Shown in pieces: positions 9,941 through 18,430 of a stretch of DNA of 64,000 nt; position 1 is the stretch's first letter; the number at the start of each line of letters is the position of its first letter. The notes beneath the pieces are model-generated. The model was not told the origin of the DNA and did not search any database. It saw only the letters and a program-made list of their open reading frames with translations. This DNA is from Nostoc linckia FACHB-104 (GTDB taxonomy: Bacteria > Cyanobacteriota > Cyanobacteriia > Cyanobacteriales > Nostocaceae), in the NCBI RefSeq assembly GCF_014696615.1, contig NZ_JACJQJ010000016.1, positions 1-64,000 on the forward strand, read 5' to 3'. Position numbers and translations under genes: made by a program.

Positions 9941-11098
9941 ATGAAAAAACGCTTTGTCGCAGCAGGCTTTATTCTTTTCTCTTTTATGTTGCCATTGAAA
10001 GCAACTGCTGCACAATTTAGTGGGATTTACGTATTTGGGGACAGTCTTTCAGATGCAGGTAATGTATACAACTCTACTATAGACCCCAATACAGGGATAG
10101 GATTTCCGCCACCGCCTTACTCTGACGGAAACTTTTCCAATGGGCCGATTTGGATAGATGAGCTTGCTAAGAAACTGCAATTAGATAGTTCTCCTACTCT
10201 TTATACTGATGTTGCCAAGGGTGCTGCGCCGAAAAACGGCATTAACTATGCTTTTGGTGGAGCTACTAGCATAGATAAAAATACTATTTCGCCGCTTTTA
10301 CCTGGCTTTCAACAGCAGATAGCAGCATTTACAACGCCACTTTTTCCAACTAAAAATGCTGACTCAAACGCACTTTATGTATTGTGGACTGGTGCGAATG
10401 ATTATTTACCTACGAATGCTGATCCCAATTATTTCAAACCTTTTACCGATCCGAAAACGACAATTGACAGTTTAAAAATAGCGATCGCATCTCTAGCTGA
10501 TGTGGGCGCTAAAAATATTCTGGTAGTTAACTTACCCGATTTAGGCCAGCTACCTCGCGCTAACAATCTCGATCCTACTTTTCCTTTACCTCCAGAAACC
10601 CCTGCCACACAAGTTTCCCAAGCTCTCACAGATTTGACTAAAGAGCATAACTCTGATTTATCAGATGCGATCGCTGATTTAAATAAAGTCCTAAATCCGG
10701 ATGTGAAACTCATGAGTCTGGATGTTAGTTCTGTATTGGCAGACATCATCTATGACACAGAGAAGATGAAGGGGGTCAAATATGGTTTCAAAGAAGTTGA
10801 CAAACCTTGCCTAGTTGATCCGTCTTGTGCAGCTAACCCAAGCATCCAAAATCAATATTTCTTTTGGGATGGGCTTCATCCCACAACTGCTGCTCATAAA
10901 ATCTTAGGTGATTACGCCTTTCAGCAAATTGAAAAATCAATCCAGCCAGTCCCCGAACCCTCTACAGCATTGGGGACTGTGGCTATCGGTGCTTTTGGTG
11001 CAGCAGCCTTACTCAAGCGCAAACGCAAACAATCACTGCTTAAGACAGTAAGTCTGGTTCCTGCTGGACAATCAACTCATACAAAGGTTGAAAGCTAA
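9941..11098 (+). CDS. GDSL-type esterase/lipase with PEP-CTERM anchor
   Basis: A 385-residue secreted protein. The signal peptide is residues 1-24 (cleavage near ATAA). The SGNH hydrolase domain has block I FGDSLSDAGN (nucleophile Ser), block III WTGANDY, and block V DGLHPTTAAH with the catalytic Asp-His. The product should hydrolyse ester bonds of lipids or small esters outside the cytoplasm. The C-terminus carries a PEP-CTERM sorting signal: VPEPSTA, a hydrophobic stretch, then KRKRK, followed by about 22 extra residues. The 3' end overlaps the convergent aldolase gene by 59 bp. The extra residues after the PEP-CTERM tail are encoded in that overlap. Confidence 0.93.
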   Translation: MKKRFVAAGFILFSFMLPLKATAAQFSGIYVFGDSLSDAGNVYNSTIDPNTGIGFPPPPYSDGNFSNGPIWIDELAKKLQLDSSPTLYTDVAKGAAPKNGINYAFGGATSIDKNTISPLLPGFQQQIAAFTTPLFPTKNADSNALYVLWTGANDYLPTNADPNYFKPFTDPKTTIDSLKIAIASLADVGAKNILVVNLPDLGQLPRANNLDPTFPLPPETPATQVSQALTDLTKEHNSDLSDAIADLNKVLNPDVKLMSLDVSSVLADIIYDTEKMKGVKYGFKEVDKPCLVDPSCAANPSIQNQYFFWDGLHPTTAAHKILGDYAFQQIEKSIQPVPEPSTALGTVAIGAFGAAALLKRKRKQSLLKTVSLVPAGQSTHTKVES

Positions 11099-11816
11099 AC
11101 CAGCCTAAATCATGCCCTCCCACTTGCTGATGTGCCAAGCTAGCTGACTCTGGCCTAATCAGGTGAGGTTTACCAGCAGCCTCAGCGAGTAACTGGGCTT
11201 GACAAGAACGCTCCATTGTGATGAACCACCAAGCAGTTTCATCAACTGAGTGACCGACTGTTAATAAGCCATGATTCTTCAGAATTATGGCTTTATTTTG
11301 GCCTAAAGTTTCGGCAATTCGCTTACCTTCGGCAACTTCGAGAACTACTCCTGTATAGTCATCAAATAGACTATGGTCTTGGTAGAAAGCACAAGCATCT
11401 TGGGTTAAGGGGTCAAGTAGACGACCGAGACTAGACCAACTTTTACCATAAACAGAATGGGCGTGAGCTGCAGCTACTACGTCAGGACGCGCTGCATGGA
11501 TTTGGGAATGAATTGCAAAAGCTGCGCCATTGATGGGGCGATCGCCTTCGACAATTTCGCCTGTCTGGTTTACTAAAATCAAGTCGCTCACGCGAATTAA
11601 ACCGAAGTGTTTTCCTAAAGGATTAACCCAAAATTGATCGGGATTTTCTGGATCGCGGACAGTGATATGACCTGCAATACCTTCATCAAATCCAAAGCGG
11701 GCGAATAGTCGGAAGGCTGCTGCTAGGCGTTGCTTGCGATGCAGACGTTCTTCTTTTACAGAAGCAAAGGTAGGCTGCTGAAAAAAGTTTGGCTTGGCCC
11801 TGGATATTGCTTGCAT
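11040..11816 (-). CDS. Class II aldolase/adducin family protein
   Basis: A 258-residue cytoplasmic protein. It has the class II aldolase pattern: LFARFGFDEGIAGHITVRDP, the HAHSVYGKSW zinc-binding histidines and the KNHGLLTVGHSVDETAWWF third-His segment. Enzymes of this fold (L-fuculose-phosphate aldolase type) use Zn2+ for retro-aldol cleavage of sugar phosphates. The substrate of this stand-alone cyanobacterial form is not known, and several relatives have no proven aldolase activity. It is convergent and overlapping with the GDSL gene. The divergent M42 peptidase starts 70 bp away, so the two probably share a promoter region. Confidence 0.88.
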   Translation of the reverse strand: MQAISRAKPNFFQQPTFASVKEERLHRKQRLAAAFRLFARFGFDEGIAGHITVRDPENPDQFWVNPLGKHFGLIRVSDLILVNQTGEIVEGDRPINGAAFAIHSQIHAARPDVVAAAHAHSVYGKSWSSLGRLLDPLTQDACAFYQDHSLFDDYTGVVLEVAEGKRIAETLGQNKAIILKNHGLLTVGHSVDETAWWFITMERSCQAQLLAEAAGKPHLIRPESASLAHQQVGGHDLGWFSFQPLYELIVQQEPDLLS

Positions 11817-11886
11817 TTTGACCTTTGAATATGTGATTGTCCGTAAAAATCTTTATACTTAATTGTTAGCTTAAAATCATAGCTCT

Positions 11887-12930
11887 ATGTGGGATTACGA
11901 GCATTTATTCAAAATTATTGAAGAATTAGTGATGCACCATTCTCCCAGTGGTGTGGAAACTGAAATTAACCAATTTTTACTGCAAGAATTTGCCAAACTG
12001 GGTGTAGAAGTATGGAGCGATCGCGCTGATAATATCATTGCCAAAATTCCTGGTAAAAATCCTGACAGAGCAATTGCGATTACTGCTCACAAAGACGAAA
12101 TTGGTGCGATTGTCAAAACTATTGGCGATGAGGGACGTGTAGAAGTCCGCAAACTCGGTGGTTCTTACCCGTGGATTTACGGTGAAGGTGTTGTAGATTT
12201 ATTGGGCGATGCCGAAACTATTAGCGGTATTCTCAGTTTTGGTTCTCGTCATGTTTCCCATGAATCGCCCCAAAAAGTCCAGCAGGAAGATACTAGCATC
12301 AAGTGGGAAAATGCTTGGATTGAAACCAAATGTACCACCACCGAATTAGAAGCAGCTGGGATTCGTCCCGGAACGCGAATGGTAGTTGGTAAACACCGCA
12401 AGCGCCCCATTAGATTAAAGGATCACATCGCCAGTTACACTCTGGATAATAAAGCTTCTGTGGCGATTCTGCTGGCACTAGCGCAACAACTCAAACAACC
12501 AGCAGTAGATGTTTATTTAGTCGCCTCAGCCAAAGAAGAAGTAGGAGCAATAGGAGCCCTATTTTTCACCCAAAATCAGGTATTGGATGCGTTGATTGCT
12601 TTAGAAATTTGTCCTTTATCTAGCGAATATCCGATTGAAGATGGTAAAAGCCCGGTAATTCTCTCTCAAGATGCCTACGGTATATATGATGAGGCATTGA
12701 ATGGGCAACTATGCCATTGTGCGAAGCAGATAGAGATACCAGTACAGCTTACAATTCTCAGTCAGTTTGGTAGCGATGCTTCAATTGCCATGAAATTTGG
12801 CCATGTAGGACGTGCTGCTTGCTTGGCATTTCCGGCTCAAAACACTCATGGGTATGAAATTGCTCATTTAGGCGCGATCGCTAACTGCATATCTTTACTG
12901 CAAAACTTTTGTGAAAATTATCCTGCTTGA
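11887..12930 (+). CDS. M42 family metallopeptidase
   Basis: A 347-residue cytoplasmic di-metal aminopeptidase of the glutamyl aminopeptidase/deblocking type. Visible elements are the opening HHSPSGVETEINQFL, the metal-ligand segment ITAHKDEIGAIV (His and Asp), the bridging region HIASYTLDNKASVAILLAL (Asp), the catalytic KEEVGAIGA Glu pair and the last metal His in NTHGYEIAH. Length is normal for the family. Family members trim N-terminal residues from peptides. It is divergent from the aldolase gene. Confidence 0.9.
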   Translation: MWDYEHLFKIIEELVMHHSPSGVETEINQFLLQEFAKLGVEVWSDRADNIIAKIPGKNPDRAIAITAHKDEIGAIVKTIGDEGRVEVRKLGGSYPWIYGEGVVDLLGDAETISGILSFGSRHVSHESPQKVQQEDTSIKWENAWIETKCTTTELEAAGIRPGTRMVVGKHRKRPIRLKDHIASYTLDNKASVAILLALAQQLKQPAVDVYLVASAKEEVGAIGALFFTQNQVLDALIALEICPLSSEYPIEDGKSPVILSQDAYGIYDEALNGQLCHCAKQIEIPVQLTILSQFGSDASIAMKFGHVGRAACLAFPAQNTHGYEIAHLGAIANCISLLQNFCENYPA

Positions 12931-13324
12931 CTATGTCGGCTTGAGTGAGCGCGATCGCATAAATTCCACCATTTATGCAATACTCCAAAAGCAACAATTT
13001 TTTCTTTTAAAGCAAATACCTGATTTTTTATGATTTTTTACCCTAGGAAGACAGGATATTTAGACGGTATAAATTTATAGTGAGTACGTCAGTTTCCAGT
13101 AGGGTTAACGCATTTTCTTGCCAAACTTGTTTCCATCAAGGATTAACTTTACTCAATGTCAATATTGGGTATAATTACAATCCTTATGTATACAACCTCT
13201 AGAGTTGAGATTCGTTAGCCCTGCTGTTTTTGTTTTATTAAAATAAATTTTTTTTTCATTACTTGGCTAGATTTTATTATCAATTTAATTAAAAATTAAA
13301 AATTAATAAATAGGAGAAAACATA
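12931..13324. other. Gene-free stretch with hairpin
   Basis: A perfect 8-bp inverted repeat, GCATAAAT / ATTTATGC (12957-12978), lies 27 bases after the peptidase stop and abuts a GCGATCGC site. It may end the peptidase transcript, although no T-run follows immediately. The remainder is AT-rich with an A-rich run and a strong ribosome binding site AGGAGA just before 13325. Confidence 0.45.
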
Positions 13325-13552
13325 TTGGGTAACAAAAATGATTTTCTCTATGTCCGTAGTCGCTACTATGGACAAATTAAGCCTGAAAATCTAGCTTTCA
13401 ATGCTAATTTGCAAGAATTTAACCAGCGTGTTAGCTATATCTCTATCTTAGTCACTAGTGGAAAAATACCTCCCTATGAAGCTTACCAACAGATCAAGGC
13501 TCTTTGGAAGGTACTCAAGCTGAGGAAAAAACAATTAAAAATTGGCAAATAA
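13325..13552 (+). CDS. Small conserved cyanobacterial protein (DUF7219-like)
   Basis: A 75-residue soluble basic protein. The start is TTG at 13325, chosen because AGGAGA lies about 9 bases upstream and the frame begins there. Its core, FLYVRSRYYGQIKPENLAFNANLQEFNQRVSYI, then GKIPPYEAYQQIKALWKVLK, resembles a small family common in cyanobacteria that I associate with DUF7219; that name is from memory. It is predicted helical. No function is known. It is monocistronic. Confidence 0.65.
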   Translation: MGNKNDFLYVRSRYYGQIKPENLAFNANLQEFNQRVSYISILVTSGKIPPYEAYQQIKALWKVLKLRKKQLKIGK

Positions 13553-13872
13553 ATTCCAGAGCCAGAATGTTTTTCTGAAGGTTTTTAGCTGAAATTTGAG
13601 AGTTTCTGAAACATAAATTCAGATTTTATTGATGTTCATACTTCTATAGGGTGAACGTCAACAAACTTTTGTATGAGACTTGAAGTTTACCCTAATTGGC
13701 TACAAAGTTCATTTATAGGGTTTCTTAGTCTAGTGAAGTAAAAATTAATCAGTGTGTATCTGCGTTTATCCTCTTGCATTCCTGCGGAACGCTACGCGAA
13801 CGGCGGTTAATTATTTTATGGCTGTACCTCACCAACATAGGAACCGCTATATGTCACACTTTACTTAATTAA
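13553..13872. repeat. Intergenic stretch with REP-like element
   Basis: There is no gene. The segment 13782-13806 (CTGCGGAACGCTACGCG then AACGGCGG) is GC-rich against an AT-rich background and is typical of the short extragenic repeats of Nostocales. A related GC-rich repeat is found in frame inside the hybrid kinase gene (37650-37735). Confidence 0.4.
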
Positions 13873-13944
13873 AGCCGATGACGGGATTTGAACCCGTGGC
13901 CTGCTGATTACGAATCAGCTGCTCTACCACTGAGCCACATCGGC
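13873..13944 (-). tRNA. tRNA-Thr (anticodon CGU)
   Basis: On the minus strand the sequence folds into a complete cloverleaf: acceptor stem GCCGATG / CATCGGC, D arm GCTC...GAGC, anticodon arm GCTGA-TTCGTAA-TCAGC with anticodon CGT, a 5-base variable loop, and T arm ACGGG-TTCAAAT-CCCGT. The discriminator base is U, and CCA is not encoded. It reads ACG codons for threonine. The boundary is exact to within one base. It is divergent from the DUF3493 gene that begins 36 bp away. Confidence 0.96.
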
Positions 13945-13979
13945 GTACACGATCCAAGATTGTAGCATATTTTTGACTC

Positions 13980-14249
13980 ATGGTAGAACCAAATCCTAAA
14001 AGTCGCCTTAGCCCCGAACAATACGCCCGCCTCAAAGCTGAAATGGCAACACCTTACCGAGGCTTGCGAAAATTTATCTATGTCGCTTGTGGCGCGTCTG
14101 GGATGATTGGCGTGTTTATATTTTTTTTTAGACTACTGGCTGGGCGGGATGTCGATAGTAGTCTGTCTAACTTACTGCTGCAAATAGGAATTGTCGCGCT
14201 GATGGTATTTCTCTGGCGTTGGGAACAACAAAAGCAAAAACGCTCTTAA
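13980..14249 (+). CDS. DUF3493 (LPA/REP27-like) membrane protein
   Basis: An 89-residue protein. The opening KSRLSPEQYARLKAEMATPYRGLRKFIYVACGASGMIG and two predicted transmembrane helices (about 33-52 and 63-80) match the DUF3493 family, which includes plant and algal LOW PSII ACCUMULATION/REP27 C-terminal regions. In plants those proteins help assemble or repair photosystem II. The function of the short cyanobacterial form is inferred only. The gene lies between tRNA-Thr and a candidate small RNA. Confidence 0.82.
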   Translation: MVEPNPKSRLSPEQYARLKAEMATPYRGLRKFIYVACGASGMIGVFIFFFRLLAGRDVDSSLSNLLLQIGIVALMVFLWRWEQQKQKRS

Positions 14250-14490
14250 ATTGATTAGATGTTCCTAAGTTTCGGGAACATCCATAATTTTTGAGATTAG
14301 CTTAAAGAAAAATAACAATTTTAGCCGCAAAGCCTCATCCTGAAGTACTCCTACTTCTTTATATCTCTTTATCATGTTTAAGTTAATTAACGATACTTGA
14401 AATTTTAAAATATAAAGTCAGAAAAAATAAAAAAAATCTTAGGAAATCAGAAAATACAAAATTTTCTGAGAAACTAAAAATTGTTGAAAC

Positions 14491-14634
14491 GAGGTCAGCC
14501 AATATAAAGACCTTGAATATAAATAAGCGAATTTAAATCAGGGTCAGCTAAATTTTGAGACCCTAAATTTAAGTAAAATCACAAAAATAAAAGCGCTAAG
14601 ACTGACAAATCGTTAGCTTGGCGCTTTTATTTTT
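14491..14634 (+). ncRNA. Candidate small RNA: two related hairpins plus terminator
   Basis: Two successive stem-loops share a pattern. The first (14492-14513) is AGGTC / GACCT with loop AGCCAATATAAA. The second (14540-14564) is AGGGTC / GACCCT with loop AGCTAAATTTTGA, flanked by AAATTTAA-type arms. Both are followed by an intrinsic terminator at 14589-14634: AAAAGCGCTAAG / CTTGGCGCTTTT, then ATTTTT. The terminator stem has a U-G pair only if read on the plus strand (it would be a C-A mismatch on minus), so the strand is supported. No ORF is present. It could be a stand-alone RNA or the 3' UTR of the DUF3493 gene. Confidence 0.5.
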
Positions 14635-14877
14635 GCGAATTCATAATTATAAGGAAATAAGCTCGTAGTCAGAAATAATATCCTAAATTCTAAGGCGCAT
14701 TTTGTGTTATCTACGAACTTATCAACATTACATTCATGAACAGGCTACTAGCGGTTAATCACATCAATTCGGTATTAGAATAAATTCGTAGTTATCATAC
14801 AAAAGCTGTATTTTTTAGCACTCAAATTACTGACTACGAACCGAGCAGAACTTTTGCGATCAACCACTAACATTCAT
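14635..14877. other. Gap with long-range inverted repeat
   Basis: No gene is seen. GCTCGTAGTCAG (14661 on) and CTGACTACGA...GAGC (about 14830-14845) form a widely spaced imperfect inverted repeat that brackets the stretch. The minus-strand surface-protein gene ends at 14878. Confidence 0.35.
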
Positions 14878-16557
14878 CTATGGAACTTGCACTACATAAG
14901 AAGAGGGGATCGCTGGGGCGCGTCCAGCATTAACTAGTGCTTGGTAGACAAAAGCAGCAACTTCTGCCCTAGTAGCATCACGATTAGGATTAAGTTGCTT
15001 AACTGTGGGATAGTTAATCACTAGTTGCCGTGCTGTAGCAGCAGCAACTTGATTCAGTGCATATTTGGGAATCTGAGCAGCATCACTATAAAATGTGAGG
15101 ATATTTTGATTATCCGCAGTTAACCCAAGACCACTAGCTAAAGCAACTAAAGCTTGCACTCGGGGAATTTGCTGCTGTGGTTTAAATGTACCATCAGGAT
15201 ATCCAGAGACAAATTGGCTTTGGTAAGCAGATTGGATAGCAGCGTAAGCCCAAAAATTACTTGGGACATCCTTAAAACTAATCGCTGGGCGTTTAGATGC
15301 TGGTGCCAAAGCTTTGGTGACAATAGTAGCGAATTGAGCGCGTGTTACCGGATCGTTTGGTTTAAAGGTGCCATCAGGAAAGCCAGCAATAATTTTTTGA
15401 GAGGACAAAGCTTCGATGTAGGCTTTTGCCCAGTAACCTGTGGGTACATCATTAAAGGCAGTAGCACCGCCAACATTGGCTGCCACAAAATCTACAGAAC
15501 CAAAAATGCGCTTTTGATCGATATCATTGCCAACAGCAACAATCTGATTTTTGGTAGCATTATTTACGTCATAACGAGTGTTATTCCGAATGAGATTACC
15601 ACCAGGACTTTCATTTGTACCCAAGTCTGGTGCAGCATTAACAGTTGCGACAACACCATCTCGCTTATTGTTCTGAATGATATTTTTACGTAGTATGGGT
15701 TTAGCTGTTTCTGATATGAAAAGACCGTCTTGATTTTGGATGATTTGATTTTCTGTAACTAAAGGTGTGGAAGTTCCACCAATTGCTAAACCAAAACCTG
15801 TATCCTGAAACAAGTTATTCCGAATCTCACCTTGGGCAGTTTTAGCTACAGAAACCCCATTGCCTTTGTTTTGAACAAAGATGTTGTTTTCGATTTTGGG
15901 ATTCCCTGTTCCTGTGACAAACACACCTTCTCTAACACTGTTAGTAAAAGTGTTATTTGTAATCAGGGGATTAGTGGATTCAATCCATACGCCTGTACCC
16001 CGTTGATTGGGGTTGGTCACACTCACACCTGCGATCGTGGTGCTATTATCAGCCAGAATTGTAATATCCTGTCTGGCAAAGGTGCGGCTAGTGTAGTAAC
16101 CTCCACCTGTAATTAATATCCCCTGACCTTTGGTGGCTTCATCACCTCGTAGAGTTACTCCTGCTTTGAGGATGAGTGGAAAAGTTTCGCCACTTTGTTG
16201 GTTATAAGTACCAGGAGCTAATTGAATGACTGTCCCAGCTTGGGCTTTGGTGAGGGCAAAAGTAATAGTTTTGAAAGCAGCAGCTTGTGTGGTACCAGCA
16301 CCAGCTGTATCTGCGCCAGTGGCTGGGTTCACGTAAATAACAGTTGCAGCTGCTGGAGTTTGGGCTATCACAGTAGGAGTAATACCTGCTTGCCTAGTGG
16401 AATCGGCATTTACCACACCAGGTAATAGTGTTAAACCACTGGAAACCACTAAAACAGTACTAAGTCCAGTTCTGAATGGTAGATTAGATCTGAGAAGACT
16501 GCCAAAAATAGAGCGAAAACCTTTCGCTGGAATAATGTGAAAACCCCGATATTTCAT
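14878..16557 (-). CDS. Parallel beta-helix (DUF1565) protein with SLH domains
   Basis: 559 residues from the ATG at 16557; a TTG at 16641 would add 28. The N-terminus is an export signal. Residues about 70-180 form a DUF1565 segment (VIYVNPATGADTAGAG... IQLAPGTYNQQSGETFPLILKAGVTLRGDEATKGQGI). Residues 180-340 are right-handed beta-helix coils built on NPLITNNTF / NPKIENNIF / EIRNNLF repeats, each turn about 23 residues. From about 365 there are three SLH repeats (FNDVPTGYWAKAYIEALSSQKIIAGFPDGTF and two more). It is likely a cell-surface protein that binds wall polymer by SLH and a glycan by the helix. It is monocistronic. Confidence 0.88.
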   Translation of the reverse strand: MKYRGFHIIPAKGFRSIFGSLLRSNLPFRTGLSTVLVVSSGLTLLPGVVNADSTRQAGITPTVIAQTPAAATVIYVNPATGADTAGAGTTQAAAFKTITFALTKAQAGTVIQLAPGTYNQQSGETFPLILKAGVTLRGDEATKGQGILITGGGYYTSRTFARQDITILADNSTTIAGVSVTNPNQRGTGVWIESTNPLITNNTFTNSVREGVFVTGTGNPKIENNIFVQNKGNGVSVAKTAQGEIRNNLFQDTGFGLAIGGTSTPLVTENQIIQNQDGLFISETAKPILRKNIIQNNKRDGVVATVNAAPDLGTNESPGGNLIRNNTRYDVNNATKNQIVAVGNDIDQKRIFGSVDFVAANVGGATAFNDVPTGYWAKAYIEALSSQKIIAGFPDGTFKPNDPVTRAQFATIVTKALAPASKRPAISFKDVPSNFWAYAAIQSAYQSQFVSGYPDGTFKPQQQIPRVQALVALASGLGLTADNQNILTFYSDAAQIPKYALNQVAAATARQLVINYPTVKQLNPNRDATRAEVAAFVYQALVNAGRAPAIPSSYVVQVP

Positions 16558-16853
16558 TTTTGATGTCTGTGAAGTGCTGAATGAAGTTACCTTAACAATA
16601 AGGTGGTAGGTGACAGCTATTAAGCTGCCAAACCCATGCAAAACTATACCGGATCGTTAGCAATTGATCAGCTAAATTTCACAGATAAATTACAGAACTT
16701 ATATTATTGATCGCAAAAAATTTTTGTAAAGCCACTTTCGAGAACTGATATCACTCGATAGCGGGTATAAATACATATTCAGCGCAGGATGCGCCACTAG
16801 AATTTGCAGAAATATTATTTACACCACAGCCAGCTTTTGGGAAATCAACAGAT

Positions 16854-17369
16854 ATGCGGTATCACTTTCTGAGCTTAGTGCAGATTTTGCTGTTAACAGT
16901 TACTACTCCTGTCTGGGCAGCAGAACAAGTAGTGCTAAACTACAAAGTTTTTCGGGAATCACTTTCAGTAGAGGAAATTTCGAGATTTGCCCAAACAGGA
17001 GAACTTTCTAGTTCTCTCAAAATAAATTTTGCTTTGGCGCGGCAAAACCCCAAAGCAGTACGTCAGTATTTAACGCAACCAGTGAAAGTAAACCCAGTGT
17101 TGTTAGATAGGGTTTTAAATACACCCATTGGTAACGTGATTTTGGATCAAATTAGTCAAGTAATTCACACACCGTCTCAAAAGGCAGACAGGCAAGCTTT
17201 ACGTGCTGCTTTGGTGCTTTCTGCTAGGCAAGATAGCCAGATAACCCTAATCGAAATTCTGAAAAATTATCCCACATCAGAAGTGGAAGTTGACGGGGAT
17301 CGGTTAGAAAGTGCCTACCGCCAACTCCGGCGCTTGCAGACGAACATAGAAAATTTGATAGGCGTTTAG
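16854..17369 (+). CDS. DUF1400-like exported protein without hydrolase domain
   Basis: A 171-residue protein with signal peptide 1-22 (cleavage near VWAA). The body (EQVVLNYKVFRESLSVEEISRFAQTGELSSSL..., VLLDRVLNTPIGNVILDQISQVI, ALRAALVLSA, LIEILKNYPTSEVEVDGDRL) matches the DUF1400 domain that cyanobacteria usually carry at the N-terminus of periplasmic alpha/beta hydrolases. Here it ends without any hydrolase domain, and no continuation is seen downstream in any frame. It may be a stand-alone regulatory or binding form. The stop overlaps the minus-strand gene that follows by 4 bp. Confidence 0.75.
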   Translation: MRYHFLSLVQILLLTVTTPVWAAEQVVLNYKVFRESLSVEEISRFAQTGELSSSLKINFALARQNPKAVRQYLTQPVKVNPVLLDRVLNTPIGNVILDQISQVIHTPSQKADRQALRAALVLSARQDSQITLIEILKNYPTSEVEVDGDRLESAYRQLRRLQTNIENLIGV

Positions 17370-17563
17370 TAAGCCAGTGTTTCTAAAGTTTCCCGCAAAT
17401 AGCGTTGTACTTGTTGTTCTAAACGCACTCCGTCTAATTGCAAATCGCGTTCTAGTTGCCAGCGTTGGAAACCGGAACTAGCAGCGATCGCGGATTTGAG
17501 ACTGTGCCAAATTTCACTATCATCAGTAAATTGGCGATCGCTAGAAGTTGGAATTTGAGCCAT
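17366..17563 (-). CDS. Small conserved protein of unknown function
   Basis: A 65-residue soluble, helical protein: MAQIPTSSDRQ, then LKSAIAASSGFQRWQLERD, ending LEQQVQRYLRETLETLAY. The closing pattern is one I recall in short hypothetical proteins near infB in cyanobacteria. No function is known. It is the last gene on the minus strand after infB and the membrane protein, separated by 92 bp, and could be part of the same operon. It overlaps the plus-strand DUF1400 gene by 4 bp at the 3' end. Confidence 0.6.
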   Translation of the reverse strand: MAQIPTSSDRQFTDDSEIWHSLKSAIAASSGFQRWQLERDLQLDGVRLEQQVQRYLRETLETLAY

Positions 17564-17655
17564 AGTTTCTCATTCCTGTGTTTTAACTTCAAAATGTACC
17601 GCAGGTTGCACTTCAGGCAATCCGACTTGCAGAAGAGAAAATTAATGATTTTTTC

Positions 17656-18309
17656 CTAATCTTCATCGGTGTTTTGCTCTGGGGTCTGCTGGGTGTTTCT
17701 ATTCATACCTAACACGGATTTAAATAACCGGGGCAATATTTGATTCACCCGCACCCCTACAATTGTGTAATCCTGCTGAATCTTATCTAAAGGTAATGGT
17801 TCTATGGCTGCAAATTCTGTGTCATTAGTCACCAAAATTCTGGCTACACTCACGGGAATTTGCAAAAACAGATTGCTAGCAAAAAAAGCTAAAGCAGCTA
17901 GCAGCAATCCGACGCTGCGCCATTGGGGTAGAAAACTGGCAATGTCGGCTACCAGTGGCGCGGCTTGGTAAATTTGCCACAGCACCCCTACTAATAATAT
18001 TGCTGCCAAAACGGACAGCACACGATTGAAATTAGTATTAATTAAACAAAGAATTTTCCGTTGTTGCTCAGTCAGATTTTCTGGCTTGAGTGCGACTCCC
18101 AAAATCGCAAATATGTAAAATGGCCGACGAAATTGCATCCACAGTAGTGGTAGCACTCCAATCGCGGCCACTAAACATAGTTCCATCCACACAGGTAAGA
18201 CTGGCTCGCCTACGGATAGAAACACTAGGCACAAAAACAAAAAAATCGGCAGCGTCGCCAAACCAGCGACATGAAGCCACAAGATAGGTTCAGAGCGAAA
18301 TGAGGCCAT
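17656..18309 (-). CDS. Low-complexity-tail membrane protein
   Basis: 217 residues from the ATG at 18309; the longer form would start at TTG 18324. It begins MASFRSEPILWLHVAGLATLPIFL and has four to five predicted membrane helices: about 10-30, 40-60, 105-125 and 140-160. A loop PFYIFAILGVALKPENLTEQQRKIL follows the second helix. The hydrophilic tail ends NRNTQQTPEQNTDED. This is the pattern of the cyanobacterial family named for its low-complexity tail. No function is known. It lies 121 bp after infB on the same strand; the gap contains direct and inverted copies of TGAGTTNTAAGT-like repeats. Confidence 0.75.
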   Translation of the reverse strand: MASFRSEPILWLHVAGLATLPIFLFLCLVFLSVGEPVLPVWMELCLVAAIGVLPLLWMQFRRPFYIFAILGVALKPENLTEQQRKILCLINTNFNRVLSVLAAILLVGVLWQIYQAAPLVADIASFLPQWRSVGLLLAALAFFASNLFLQIPVSVARILVTNDTEFAAIEPLPLDKIQQDYTIVGVRVNQILPRLFKSVLGMNRNTQQTPEQNTDED

Positions 18310-18430
18310 AGTTACATTTCTCAATTCTGAGTTGTAGGTGCTGAGTTGTAAGTTTGAAGTTGCGAGTATTGAGGTTGAGAACTCAAGACTCAGAGCTTTT
18401 ACTTAGAACTCAGCACTAGTAGACTCAGCA

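Noticed and set aside
14540-14640. Known riboswitch or tmRNA/6S RNA at the hairpin cluster
   Set aside because: No consensus core of a known family could be matched by eye, so it is listed only as a candidate RNA.
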